Positions 45,796 through 58,119 of a stretch of DNA of 64,000 nucleotides are shown piece after piece. Source of the stretch: Hyposmocoma kahamanoa (Eukaryota > Arthropoda > Insecta > Lepidoptera > Cosmopterigidae); contig NW_020653945.1 in NCBI RefSeq assembly GCF_003589595.1, forward strand, positions 11,011,000 through 11,074,999, written 5' to 3'. The notes beneath the pieces are model-generated. The model had not been told where the DNA came from, made no database searches, and saw only the letters and a list, made by a program, of their open reading frames with translations. How positions within the stretch are numbered: the first letter of the stretch is position 1; each line of letters begins with the position of its first letter. Position numbers and translations under genes: made by a program.

Positions 45796-46030
45796 TCCCT
45801 TGCAACCCCTTCACCTAAATGAGTCGACATGCCACTTAATTTTCATAACACCCATTCTGATTCCGTAGATGTTGGAGATATCAAATACGTTTTCATATCA
45901 TGTAGATGTGACGCCAAAAAACATGCTACGTACAACGATTTAAACGATAAGAAGTTATGTAATTTTAATCGTAATTAATTTTTAATTGATTTTTTATTTC
46001 ATTATCTGCAATTAATAAAATAAAAATTCG
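45796..46030 (+). terminator. GABA-B-R1 3' UTR and polyadenylation signal
   Basis: AT-rich sequence directly after the stop. AATAAA lies at 46014-46019, about 220 bases after the TAA, and is followed by a T/TG-rich stretch. This is the first canonical signal on the + strand after the stop, so it is the likely 3' end. The exact cleavage site cannot be read from sequence alone. Confidence 0.6.
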
Positions 46031-46609
46031 AACACAAGAACCTAAATTTTTTTTATTTTAAGTGTAGTAGTTCCCAGTAGGTATCTTGATTCTCAACAAG
46101 TTTTGCTCTTCTAAGACAAATTTCACATTACACCGTCTAAAGAGCTTGCATGTCTTCTCATTTCCAAAATAAAAAAAATCCGTTGACCAATTTCCGCACT
46201 CGTTGACCCGTTCTCCCGTAGAAGGATTAACTAATAAGTAGATACATACCTACTTTATTTTCAATATCCCTTTCAATGTTAACATAACATTATTCCTATC
46301 TTATTCTCCAACATTTTGAATTTACCAAATTTAGTAATACGTTAAGTGTGAAAAGAATCTGAACGGCTAAAGTAACCAAAACCATCTGAAAATTCTTAAC
46401 TATCGGAGCGTTCAACATACATGTAAATTTTACGAAAAAAAGAAACAAAAACCAAGCCCATGATTGACTTATGATTTATTTCTACTCAATTGAAAAATGT
46501 AAAAAGTATTTTAAACAGAATATCAAATGTATTTTGAGCCGTCTAAATGATTCATAGACAGAGGTGACCACTATGGATGTGTAAATATTCTTGGTTAGTT
46601 GGACTTTCC
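46031..46609. other. Intergenic AT-rich sequence
   Basis: Nothing recognised between the receptor 3' end and the TIR element at 46610. Confidence 0.4.
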
Positions 46610-47491
46610 AGGGGGCCTACCATAACCTTTCCAAAAACAATCTTATTTCAATGTAAGCTTATTGTAATATTACTAATATTCGTACCATGACGAACCTGTC
46701 AACCAAGTAATGTATTATTGCAAAAGTGATTGAAAGAACGAATGATTTCCCAATATTGTCTATTCCTTACTAAAAATAGTAAAGAGATAACGCTATGTGA
46801 ACTATATAATGACATCTCTTTCTTTTTTGATGTTCCGAATCGTAGTATAATGTTTAAATACTTAATGTTATTTACATTCAGAGAATTTTGACTATTAAGA
46901 AAAGAAAAGTATGTAATAATAAAATCTATTAAAATTACGTTGTTTACAATTCCGCATTTACATGAAGAAAAATAAATAAAACAAGCAGAGTCTTGATAGT
47001 CTTGTTGTGAGTTCGGAACTATAGTCTGGTGTCAACTGTTAATTTCGCCAAGGAGAATCTATATTCTATCTATCGCCATCTATATGGCGCTGTTAAAATT
47101 TTAGGAAATAAACATCGCGTATTTCTATTTAACGAAAAATTATTTACGATGTGCTATTAAATAAAAAATAAACAAAATATTGCAGAGATATATGTAAATA
47201 AATAAGTTCAACTTAGCTTTTAGCTTACAAATCAATATTAAGACAATAAAACTGAAAATAATATTGTTTCCATTGCATCCGAGTAACTATTTTAAATTTG
47301 ACATAAGAGCAATATTACTTTAATGTTAAAGTCGCGTCATAGTACGAACTGAGTGGATGAATAGTCACAAAGCTGCCAATAAAACGTCATAGTTTAAACA
47401 TTACAATTAGCTTACTTTAAGCGCGTTATGGTACGTAAAGTCAATGTAAGGTTAAAGTAATATTGTTTTTAGAGGTTGTGGTAGGCCCCCA
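46610..47491. mobile_element. TIR element, about 880 bp, non-coding
   Basis: Left AGGGGGCCTACCATAACCTT and right, in reverse, TGGGGGCCTACCACAACCTC are inverted ends followed by AAAAACAAT. A second nested inverted repeat with TTACTTTAA and GCGTCATAGTACG / GCGTTATGGTACG lies at 47307-47345 and 47415-47470. No ORF. Confidence 0.6.
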
Positions 47492-47957
47492 GATTAATTT
47501 AATACTGAATGGAATAAACAATTATATTTCACAAAGAATTTAGTTCTAGGCAAACATTGTTTCTATTTAATCAACTTAGGTTGTTCTCAGAAAAACAGAT
47601 TATAAACCCGAAAAGCAGTGTCGTTTTCTTTATGTGCATCAAGACCTCAGTTCAATGCACATAATCATGAGCTTATATCTTTGTTATGAAAATGATCCTC
47701 ATAAAGTAAAGGTTGATTTTCTGTCCTTGTCTTATGAAAACCATTTTCGTAGATATATTTACTTATGCCGTTAAAAGCACTCCCCTAACTTTGAAAAGAT
47801 CTCAACTTGAACATTTAGTTACTAATGAAGAAAAATTTTTCACTAACATTACTAGCGTACCAGAACCTTCGCCTGAGTAATTCCGGAAAATAAAATTAAA
47901 TTTCTGCAGTTCAAAATTATAATTTAAGCGGCGGCTTATATGAATCTGGGAATACAC
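47492..47957. other. Intergenic sequence, nothing recognised
   Basis: Region between the TIR element and the 3' end of the minus-strand candidate gene. Confidence 0.4.
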
Positions 47958-47963
47958 TTTATT
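47958..47963 (-). terminator. Polyadenylation signal of minus-strand candidate gene
   Basis: AATAAA on the minus strand, 145 bases after the stop of the terminal exon at 48108. It supports a real transcript end here but is a common hexamer in AT-rich DNA. Confidence 0.4.
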
Positions 47964-48107
47964 AATACACTGCAGGTATGCAATATATCCTTAAAATAAA
48001 AAACTCATACCTCCTCATAATGTTATATAGAAATAAACCTCAAGAAGTTCACGTTTGAGTGTTCTGGCCGCGTTATAGAAAATGTTCAAAACAATGTTGA
48101 GTTCATA

Positions 48108-48297
48108 TTACTTGGCTTGCTCAACTATTCGTACATTGTCCGATTGCTCTTCGTCCCACTGGAGCCGTGGCCTTATATGTTGGTTCCACTTGTGTACCCG
48201 CACGAAACTTCTTGGCTCATCTCTTTTCCCGCACTCAGGAAAATAGACAGCCAAAAACGCTCGTGCAATGTCGTGTAAACTCAACTCTACACACAAT
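48108..48297 (-). CDS. Unrecognised gene, terminal exon
   Basis: 190 bases including TAA on the minus strand. Acceptor ttcgttgcag is followed by one base completing a Gly codon, then LCVELSLHDIARAFLAVYFP, ECGKRDEPRSFVRVHKWNQH, IRPRLQWDEEQS and DNVRIVEQAK. Composition is clearly richer in G and C than the surroundings. The entry phase matches the donor of the exon at 49109 exactly. I do not recognise the product; no known domain signature is apparent. The shorter reading from the first Leu codon would be an artefact of ignoring the splice. Confidence 0.5.
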
Positions 48298-49108
48298 CTG
48301 CAACGAATGCACGCGTCTTGTCTACCTACCTGACTACTCCTACTAGACTGACTTAGCGTACTTTTAGCGATATTAACTTATCTCATAATTTATTCTAATT
48401 AATAATGGTACTCTAACCTGGTAAACTATAAATAATGGTACTCACTTTTCTAGCTGTTCTCTGTACGAGTGTAGCATAGCTATTATTTTTGGTCGGCCAC
48501 TGTGCTGCAGAGGCGACCTCTACTATTTATTGCTACAGAGATTTATCTTTATACTTACTATTAAAATATAATAATATTAAAAACACAAATGTCCTCAATT
48601 GTCACATTCATATTTTATTGGCACAAGTTAAATTAGATAGTTTTAAGCTCGAGTTAATGTTGCCATGTTGAAATTAGTTTTAATGATTTTAAGCTATAGA
48701 TCACTTATGAAATTTTACCATTGTACATTCTCATAAAGTTATATTTTATTGCATTATTTCGTAAATATTTTTAGATTCTTCATTGTCTCATTGAATTCAT
48801 GCAGTCAAATCTCGTTATAACGCAAAATATATGTAATGTAATCGTTATCGAAAATACTTAAGCTGTAAAACAACATGTCAAAAGTAAATTGTTATTATTT
48901 GAAAATAGACCACAATTCTTTTATTTCGATAATTGTAACTTGGAAGGGGAGAAAAAGATCATTGAGTCTCAAAGATCACAAATGAGTGAAGTATAAAAAC
49001 ATACATATGTCTACACATATGTAGAGGCTAAGAATCCGTGAATAGGTATGTTACCCTGGTAGATGTTGTGTAAGTAGTTTGGAGATGTTGTCCCGGCCCC
49101 GTAGTTAC

Positions 49109-49243
49109 CCGTACTTGTTTTGTGTTCCAACGACTTGCATGGTACTACCTACCCTCACGCCCACAGCTGCACCTTTGTATCCCACACGGCTAAAATTCTG
49201 TAGAACTACGTCACTATTTGCATACCTCCACGCTGCTTGTTCG
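49109..49243 (-). CDS. Unrecognised gene, penultimate exon
   Basis: 135 bases on the minus strand between acceptor caatttcctag and donor GTAACT, with phase 2 at both ends. It encodes EQAAWRYANSDVVLQNFSRV then GYKGAAVGVRVGSTMQVVGT and QNKY. All 44 full codons are sense and the composition is coding-like. It splices over a 811-base intron to the exon at 48297 in phase. Upstream exons are not established, though 52120-52275 is a weak candidate. The gene would be convergent with GABA-B-R1. Confidence 0.5.
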
Positions 49244-52100
49244 CTAGGAAATTGCGTTTAACTTTCTAACTTTTAACTATATACAATAGTTATGTACAAT
49301 TTAAGTATTCACAAAAGTTCTACAGAATACGCCACACAATCTGAAAAAATATTAGCACTGTATTTTTATTTAAAACATGTTAAAGTAATAAATAAAACGG
49401 TCTAAGGCGTAAGTAGTACAATAACCAATTTAATTATATTCACTACATTACGTTAAGAAATTAATTGTATACACAAAACATAAAATGTATGCTGCATATA
49501 CGCGACACAAGCAAATGTGATTATGTAAATAGTTGAATGAAGATAATATAGGATTTTACGATAATCCATTAAAAATGCTAAGTAACGAGATTTCCTTGCA
49601 TGGATGTTGTTGTTGTTACGTGTATGCTTGTTACCTGAACGTAATAACATAGGTACTAGTATGATCGTGTATTATCAATAAAACGTGTCACTCGTGAAAA
49701 TAGTCATTGTTGAGCCATAATGCTTTTGAAAAATTATTTTTTGTTGTCGACATGCATCAGTGTTGAGATTATTCTGTAACTTTATTTCGTGTCATATTTC
49801 CGCGCTCACTTTCACGATTTTCGATTTCATAAATATTAATGAAGGGCGTAGCCAAGCTTTGAAGAAGAAAAATATTATTGTAATGAAGTTCAGTAAATGT
49901 TTGCTTTATTATTTTCGAAAAAAAAATGCCAACTTCGACTATTGCCAGACAAAAGAAATGGAATTCAATAAAAATGCGATGGAATATTTTAAAATATTTC
50001 TTCACTTCGGATTATTGGTTCATTGATAAAATGGATTGAAATAATTGCCTTGCTTAAATAAATACGACACATACTCGCAGCTGCATGGTTACGCCCCTTA
50101 TTTCATGTGTATAACAATACTAAAATACGTTTATTCATGTTATGAATCGAGCCTATTACGTTTAATAAATTGCCTTAGCATTTCTTTCGCTTAGATATTT
50201 TCAGTAACATAGACATAACATCGGAATATGCAAAACAAACGACGTTCTAATTAAATAATGTTCTTTTTCTCTCTCGGCAGATGTACAGGATGAACACATC
50301 TAATCGCCCGCATGGCAATCTCCGATAGAATCGTACTAGTATAAAATAGTTACGTGATTAATGTTGACTATAGAACTAATGAATCATTGCTGTAGCAAAC
50401 TTCTTTATGGTTATTTATTGATAAGAGATAAAGTGTTCTTATATACATAGTTAGATGACTGGATGACAGTAAATTCAAATGTGCGAAACATTAGATTGTA
50501 TTTATTACACGCGTTAATTTGTTATGAGTACAATGTACATATTTAGTTTTATTGATAATCCGGTTAGGTAATTATACCTGCAATTGGTAATGTGATTTTG
50601 ATGACATAACTTTGAAGATAAGATGTTCAAGGCAAAAAATCTTTTTTTCGTAGCTCTATAACATTTCCTAGCGATGTGCGAACGTATAACGTTCGTAGCT
50701 ACTAATACTACGTGTAACAAGCGTAGCACAAACATTTTTCCGATATTTGGGCAGCAATATGTGCTCCATCAAGGAAAATAATTTTCCCTTCGCTTGCAAC
50801 ACAACATTTGCTATTGCTTGAACAGCTAATTTATTAAATATATATCTAGTGCTAGGAAAGTAGAGCGTACCAGTTACAATTAGATTAAAAATATTCATTT
50901 ATTTTCCGTTATCAAATGTTTTCTAATTTTAAAAAGATGTATCACCGTCAACACATATAAGTCTCGCTGCTGAGCACGGATATGCTCAGTGGCACGTATT
51001 TATATGATACATAAGTGTATTTATTTAAATAGTTTTAATTATATCAATTAAATTGCTTTCGGTGCAAATGGCTTTTTGTAGGTTAGAGACCCCTACTCCG
51101 TAGCGCATGGATATGAACCTCGTCGGAAGGCCACAGTTAATCGGGCATAATAATATAGTACATAAATGTGTTTAGGACAACTTGTCCCCGTTTTAGTTAG
51201 TTGAAGCTCTCATTTCCGGTTAAAAAGTAATAAAAAGTTGCTGCATACCATATCTGGTTACTTTTAGATGGTTTAGTCGTCAAGATCGCATGACCAAAGT
51301 TTTGTACACGAGCTACTAAAAGGTATGCATCACATGAAAAAATAATGTTGTGCAATTAAAAAAAATCTATGTTTGTTATTAATTATTAACGGATCGTTGC
51401 TCATTTATGTACCTAGTTAAAAGTATGAAATTACTCTAAAAAACATTTAATTCCCAATTTTCAAAGTTTGGAGATTTACAGGTATTCACAATGTAAATAA
51501 ATATAAAACCTTACCAATTTTACAAAATAGACAAGCTAACAATCTAATAATTCCCATCTCACACTTCTTCTACTTCTTCCAAATCGGTTGAAACTTACCA
51601 CGTAAACAATGGTTTCAAACGATCATATATATTTCTCATCAACCATATTAAGTATAATGGACCACCTAAATTGCAACATAAATACATAAGACTATTTATT
51701 TTTTACATATAACAAGGACAAACATTCAAATAATAGTTACAAAACCTGCTGAAAACCAAATGTGGCTCAATATCCGTGATTTTGGATGCCAAAATGAAAT
51801 AAAACTTATTTAAATTAATATGAATTGTATATTTACCTCGTAATAAAATTATTTGTTAGAGAATTTCAGATGTAATATTTATCCGTCAATATACAAAATC
51901 TACTTAGACTATACCGATGTTGCAGCACTGCCAATTAATTAATACTTTAGTCGGAACGTATGTAAGTTAGTAGATGTAGTAATAGCTATAGTACATTTAT
52001 ATATATACTTTAGTTACAATATGCACCATTGCCAATGTTTACAATTATTTTGGGCGGGTACAACACTGCGAAAAGCTTAAAATCATAAAGTGTGAGTATG
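49244..52100. other. Intergenic or intronic sequence, nothing certain
   Basis: A minus-strand frame at 50668-50898 has mixed hydrophobic content and may be a decayed transposase, but I could not tie it to a family. Confidence 0.35.
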
Positions 52101-52119
52101 ATAAGTAATATTTACAAAT

Positions 52120-52275
52120 TGTCCGCGTATATCGTGGTTTTTTGCAACACTGAATGATAAGTCCGGCTCTCTCAGATTGGTTGTTTCCGAATCTCTTTTT
52201 GGCTGGTGTTCAACTTGTGCGAGCTGCTTTATTTCCGGCGCCTCAGAAGAATGCTTCATCCGAATATCACTCCTA
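52120..52275 (-). CDS. Weak candidate exon upstream of minus-strand gene
   Basis: The only open frame on the minus strand here reads SDIRMKHSSEAPEIKQLAQV, EHQPKRDSETTNLREP and DLSFSVAKNHDIRGQF, between acceptor-like aaaagaatag and donor-like GTAAAT. It is hydrophilic with plausible codons. The exit phase is 0 and does not match the entry phase 2 of the exon at 49243, so either another exon intervenes or it is spurious. Confidence 0.25.
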
Positions 52276-52774
52276 TTCTTTTATAAATAAAGATAGTTAA
52301 TAGCGAGGAAATGTTAACTTGGACTATGAACCTATTTGTTTAATACGAAAGATACGCAACGTCAATGAAATTATATCGCGAATTTGGCCTTAGTCAAGAT
52401 TTGACTGCATAGAATTACTCAAATTTCTTTTTTTAAATGTTAAGAATATTGTTTAGAAAAGTTTAAATACATTTAGGAAATCGTTGACGTTCTAAATTTT
52501 ATTGGTACTTCGAAATAATGTAACCGTTTGTGAGATGAACATTTTAAATTTTACAACAATGTCACGTCTCTGCTAACGGCCCTGGATCGTTTTAATAGAT
52601 AGATTACTTATTTAGAATGTTAGTGAAATAAAATGTCATTATTATACACTTAAGCTTCATAATTGGTCAGTTTCCTGTGATCTTCATGTTTGGTTGTATT
52701 AATCGTTTCACAGAAAAGTTGTCACTGTGTAAATAAAGACTCATCGAATGATCTGAATGTACAAAATTGTTTTA

Positions 52775-52930
52775 TTTTTAACCGACTTCAAAAACATACG
52801 GAATATTTTTTTGTGTATCTTACGCGATTAGTCAGGACTAATATTTGTGAACCGATTTTGATGATTCTTTTTTTGTTGGAAAGAGGGTACCTCTATATTG
52901 GTCCCATTTAAATTTGAAGAAAATATTCCA
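52775..52930 (+). repeat. Dispersed repeat family B, partial plus copy
   Basis: AACCGACTTCAAAAACATAC, GTGAACCGATTTTGATGATT and GTTGGAAAGAGGGTACCTCT, matching 58120-58300. Confidence 0.75.
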
Positions 52931-53229
52931 CCTGTAAGGGTAGCAAATTTAAAATTAGGTTTTTGGACTTCAACCACTTCCCGTTAACCCTGTTCAATAA
53001 AACTTGACTTGACTTGGGTTATTTATTTTTTACAAAAAAGGTATGATTGTACTTTATATTGTAATCAACTTCTTGTATGCTTGGAATGGAATTATGATTT
53101 TCGTATGTTAGATGTATCTCATATATCATGTCTCAGCTAGATTGAGGACATCCCCAAAAACCTCAGATCAAAAATAACAAGAATAAACGGGTGTATATAA
53201 AAGACGGATGCGAGTAGAAGAAGCAAAAG

Positions 53230-53457
53230 AGGCATATTCGGGTATTTTTCGGGTTAGTTTTCTTTACCTAATTTCGGTGGCAATTTGAAATGTTGTAGAA
53301 TATTATCATGAAGTATTGTTTAATATTCGAGTGTAGTAACGTGAAACATCATTTAAAATTTGACGATAATTTACTGGAAAACTTAAATAATAAGAATTGC
53401 CACCGAAATTAAGTATTTAACACTAACCTGAAAATTCGCCATTCATATATTGCCTAC
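53230..53457. repeat. Foldback MITE, about 228 bp
   Basis: Left GGGTTAGTTTTCTTTACCTA and ATTTCGGTGGCAATT mirrors right (in reverse) AGGTTAGTGTTAAATACTTA and ATTTCGGTGGCAATT; similarity continues outward to about 53231 and 53457. Confidence 0.7.
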
Positions 53458-53904
53458 TTTACTGTTCTCCTTGTCATAGGTGACGCATTTGCATTTGGGT
53501 AACTTTCCAGATATTGGCGCATTTTTTTTTCTTTGTAAAATGTCAATTGCGCTGAAGTTGGTTAACTACAAAACTGAAACTAAATAAGATATAACAAACC
53601 GCTTATAGGGGGTTATAAATCAAGTTCCGCTGATTCCATATATGTTAATTTAATAACGTAATTTCGTTAAAAATGTAGATTAGGACTCGTAGTTCGTGAC
53701 AAATAGTTGTGATAAGAAGGACAGAGTGATAGGTATGAAAGTCTATTAATACATCGTCGGTGTTTTGTAGAAAGGGCGAAAGCGCCATTTCAGAAAAAAA
53801 TTCAGATGAGTAGGTTTTAGGTTTTAACGACTGTTTTAAAATTACGTCCCGTTTTAAAATTGAATTTTGGTTTTAACTAAGTTTAACTTTTAAAATTGGA
53901 TTAT

Positions 53905-54115
53905 AATAATAACGCACACACTCAAGATGGCCCCGCACTAGGGTAACCCTGTGTCGCGGGTGCAATGGACACACACATAGACAACCACAAATTACACCCA
54001 AACTCACGAAAGAAATAAATGTAAGCCATACAAATATTTCTCTCGGCCCGGGAATCGAACGTGGGACCTCTGCGTGGCAGTCCGGCATGGTAACAGTTCG
54101 GCCATGGAGGCAGTG
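53905..54115 (-). repeat. SINE family C, minus copy
   Basis: The minus strand reads CTGCCTCCATGGCCGAACTG, TTCGATTCCCGGGCCGAGAG, then the body TACATTTATTTCTTTCGTGA and GGTTACCCTAGTGCGGGGCC, ending in TTATTATAATCC. Close to 8650-8893. Confidence 0.8.
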
Positions 54116-54654
54116 AATTTAATACAGGACGTAAATATTTTTTAAGTCATGAAAAACTAAAATACAAGCCACCCTAAAAAAATTTTAAAAAGGCGTTTTC
54201 GGCCTTTCTACAAAATACAGACGACATGTGTGTACACATCTTAAGAAAAGCATGCCGTTCATCAATAGAGTGAACGGAGCTATGTGACCAAGTCAGTGAT
54301 CAGTTCGTGCCTAGGATCGGCGCTGAGTCATTTTTCACTTTAATAATAGCCGAGAGGCGGCTTCGCGTCGGGCCCAAGCCGATGTCTCAGGCTTGTAGAC
54401 ACAAAGGACCTCTGCTATGTCATCGTGCGACAAAGGGTGTCGTCGCAGGCTAACATACATGCCTACACACATACAAGTAAAACCGCATTGAAGCGGTCCC
54501 TTACATGAGGAACATAGCGACCAAAAATTATCTGTATATTTTTTGTCATGAACGCTCGCTATTTACAATAATAATTTGTTTCTACACTTAAATCTAAGTA
54601 CAGGTCGTCAGTTTGACACCAGTAGAGCTCCTTGTGAAAGAGTACATTTAGGGA

Positions 54655-54872
54655 AGTACTCCACCTTGCCTATTTCTGCCGCCAGTAATGTTAGTTAGCA
54701 TTACTGTGTTCCGATTTCGAAGGGTGCTGGTGAAATTACAGGCACATAGGACTTAATTCTCAACTTATGTGTCAGGGTGACGGGCGCAGTGGCAATGCCC
54801 CTCTGATCTTTGCGATTTAAAGCTCTGAGTGGCACTGCAACAGGGTTCATCCCGTCACTTGATATTGTAAAA
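54655..54872 (+). repeat. Dispersed repeat family A copy
   Basis: GCATTACTGTGTTCCGATTT, GGGTGCTGGTGAAATTACAG, GTGACGGGCGCAGTGGCAAT and TCATCCCGTCACTTGATATT, with a short internal deletion near the 3' end. Confidence 0.85.
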
Positions 54873-56265
54873 AAAAACAAATGAAATCATGTTTTAACAT
54901 TAATCGTTGAATAGTAGCTTAGTTACAACATGTAAGTATTATACAAAACACTCCATGGTAGTACATACAAATAGAGTTTACCACAATACAATAAGCTAGC
55001 CACGATGCTAAAAGCACTTCATTTCCACTTTATGTACTTTAAATTTGTTCTTTAAGAACTTTAATCACAACCACTCCTCGTAATAATTAACCAGAAAACT
55101 CAACCCCACCCCAACGTGTAACTGTTTTAAACATTAAGTTTTAAAACTCAATCAGTTTCTCGTCTGAAGAAGTGTTATTGTTCAGCTACATAAATTTTCT
55201 CGTTGAACGAGGTCCCTTCTAGAAAGTTATAATTTCGAGCTATTTGACAACCAGCTACCCGGCTCCCCGGTTTGTTGGTCACGTTGCCGCAGGCCCAGTT
55301 ATCTACACTTGCCTTTACACTATGAGTGAAGTATACATATTATTATTCTGAGAATCTGAGAAACAATTAACAAAGAAATTCGGCGTTCAAGTAATTCCGA
55401 AACATTAATGTTGAGTTTAAACCTATATAAACATTGTTAAGGGTAAAGGCTAGGGATTAAATAAATAATTAAAGCAAATATCCAAAAAAACTTCGGCAGT
55501 TCAGTTTGTGTTAAGCAAATTTAAATTCTGCTAGTCGAACGGACAATATTTTACCACAAGGTAACTTTGTTTCACCGACATTTTTATTAAAGCAGCAGAT
55601 TTTGTCTTTTGGCGAGTGCGTTAATTCCGAGCAAACAGGAGCCCAAACCGCAGCCGCATCCGGCATACCAATAAGAGGCGTCCTAAAGGTAAACAGCAAT
55701 TCGTCCAGACTCGCAGTCACCACGGACTAATTAAAAAGAGACGTGCCCTAAAAACGTCGACATTCAGCAATGCTTGGAAATTCAGCTAATTGGTCTTAGT
55801 CCGCTAACTTACGCCAAATAGAATAGGCAAAGTGGATGTAAAGTTTAGTCCTACAGGTATCACGCGACTTATACAAACATTAATGGGTATGTATGCAGAT
55901 ATGCATTCATTATAGAACACACGGCCGCAGTCATTCTAAAGTCTCTGTGTGCTAGTGTAGGGTAGGTTTACCGAAAATGGGAAGCTTTGAATAAGCTTTA
56001 CAAATTACTATTTAACCGTTAAGGTATGGCAAGATTTTTGTTTCATGTCAAAATTATTTAGAATCATAATGTGTAACACGAATGCGTGGCGTTACTTCCT
56101 GACTTCTCTCCAACACTCTCTTCAATTCTACATCAGTCTCGCTATTCTAGTCACAAACACATCACACTGCGTCGGTACAGCGAGAGAGTTGAGGAGTGTA
56201 ATCGCGTGAAAAATGAGCGAGTAAAACTCGCCTCCGATATTGTCACTGTTTGAACGATTTACAAC
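54873..56265. other. Intergenic sequence with one weak exon candidate
   Basis: A minus-strand open frame ending at 55511 begins after the acceptor-like ctctttttaattag (exon start 55726) and reads SVVTASLDELLFTFRTPLIG, then MPDAAAVWAPVCSELTHSPK. I cannot connect it to other exons. Confidence 0.3.
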
Positions 56266-57768
56266 AATGACCTACCAACGAATAGACGTCTGGTCCGCGC
56301 TTAAGTGTCCGAACCGAAAGAGTAACAAATCGCAAAAAGAGAAACAATCGCGTGTCAGTTTTGTTTGGTCGTACTGCAGAATGAAAACTTGTAAAAACTG
56401 CTCAAAGAAAGTGAAAAAAACGAGATTATGTATCATACTTTCAGTAAGTAATATGTTGTGTTGTCATGTGGTAATCATTTAAAAGTGTTATTTTATTTAG
56501 GAATATAGTATTTAATTTACATTTGAATTAATTGTAAATATAAATTACAGAAGCAATCAAATAATTAAAAAGTAGCTAATCGTCCTTTTCTTACACATTG
56601 CATGCGCAAAAGACAGGAATAGACCAATATCGTCAATTACATTTGATTAGGTTACAATATCAAGACATTGAAGGATTTAGAACAAAGATTCTATAGAGTC
56701 GCTTGTTATATTTTTGGAACGATTTTTTATTAAATGTTAGTAATAACTGACAAAATTTTATTGTACTCTTTTTACTGCATGGAATTACTTATCAGAAAAC
56801 CGAATTTACATTTGGGCAACATAACGTTTGCTGGATATTTCATACTCATTGTGCACCGACAAATATTGTTATAAATTTTTTGACACTGCTTGAGCTCATT
56901 GTCCCCATTTGAGGACGGCATTATTTTCATATAAAATAAAATAAATTACTTTTTTTTTCATAATTTTCTCATAAGTAGGCTAGTTTCTAAAGGTTCATTA
57001 AATTAAAAAAAAATTTGGTTTTTTTAACATTGATTTGTATTTAGGCGTTAATGGGTTAAAACATACCTAAGACAAATGAACCTAAAACAAACTATTCTTT
57101 GCCATAAGCATCAAAAACACTCTGAAGTTTCGTTAAAATGGTTTTCGGAATTATGAAAAATTTGGGCAAACTGAATTGAAATGATAAAATTTTAAACATC
57201 GATTTACGGTTTTGTTCATTGACGACTCTGTCGCTTCATGATAATCTAGAAAATTATCGCTTGACAAGGAACTATTATCTCCTTTCCAAATTTCATTAAG
57301 TCTCTTCATACAGAAAGACACCATTCTTTTCACATTTATAATATTTGTACGGATATTTATACACCAACATTTTTAAGAGAATTTGTGCAATATTCTATAT
57401 AATTTATATAAATAAATTAAATTTGAAAATAACGCTAATAACAATCTATCTCAGTCGCTAAGTACTGATCCTCACAAATATAAATGCTAGAGTCGACACG
57501 CCAAGAAGATTTGAGAATAAAAACTGTTAAACGCACTCTTATGTTCAACGTTTTCACTAGAAACTGTATATGGTGAATATTCAGAAATTCATTTGTTGCA
57601 AGCAAAAAAAGTAGGCTGTACTGTAGTAACACTACAATTTAAAGTGAATGTTTTAGTTTTTTTTTTTGTTATATTTCTTTACGTGTCACTACGTTTATAT
57701 AGGTTAATACTGAACATTTTTTTCGTAGTTTTCGTATTAAGTCCGTCGTCCATTTGTTGGTAGGTTTA
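56266..57768. mobile_element. TIR DNA transposon remnant, about 1.5 kb
   Basis: Left TGACCTACCAACGAATAGAC and right, in reverse, AAACCTACCAACAAATGGAC are inverted ends. The right subterminal sequence (tttcgtagttttcgtattaa) resembles that of the MITE at 4719-4962. Inside, a + frame near the left end has MKTCKNCSKKVKKTRLC, similar in spacing to the cysteine-rich tail of piggyBac-type transposases. A minus frame at 57151-57333 is also open. Heavily decayed; the superfamily is a guess. Confidence 0.5.
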
Positions 57769-58119
57769 CAAAATCTTTTTCTAACCCTTTAACCCTTTGT
57801 TTCTACGTATATTTTTTTTTACGTTATATTACGTTATATTTTTTCAAAGTACAGGATCCAGACTTGACATTTAAATTTAAATACAACTCTATGTCGCATG
57901 CGGTAAGAACTGTCGAAAGTGTCAAACCTGATGTGCCCTCGATGTGTATGAATATCTGTGTTTAATTGGTACAACCACATTTCAGCTAGTTCTCGTTGTT
58001 GTGACAAACAATATCAGAAAACAAAATGTTAGAAATGTGTAATTTAAATAATTTTAAAGAAAACAAACGGATGCCATCAATCGATGTATATAGAACTAAA
58101 AATTAACTAAGCTACTTTT

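Noticed and set aside
43462..43665. Frame of alternating Tyr-Ile
   Set aside because: Translation of a (TA)n microsatellite across an N gap.
44083..44637. 184-residue frame around receptor exon k
   Set aside because: Only 44311-44448 has splice sites and similarity; the rest is intron and a SINE fragment.
50668..50898. 76-residue minus frame
   Set aside because: Looks like possible decayed transposase or chance; no motif or splice context that I could defend.
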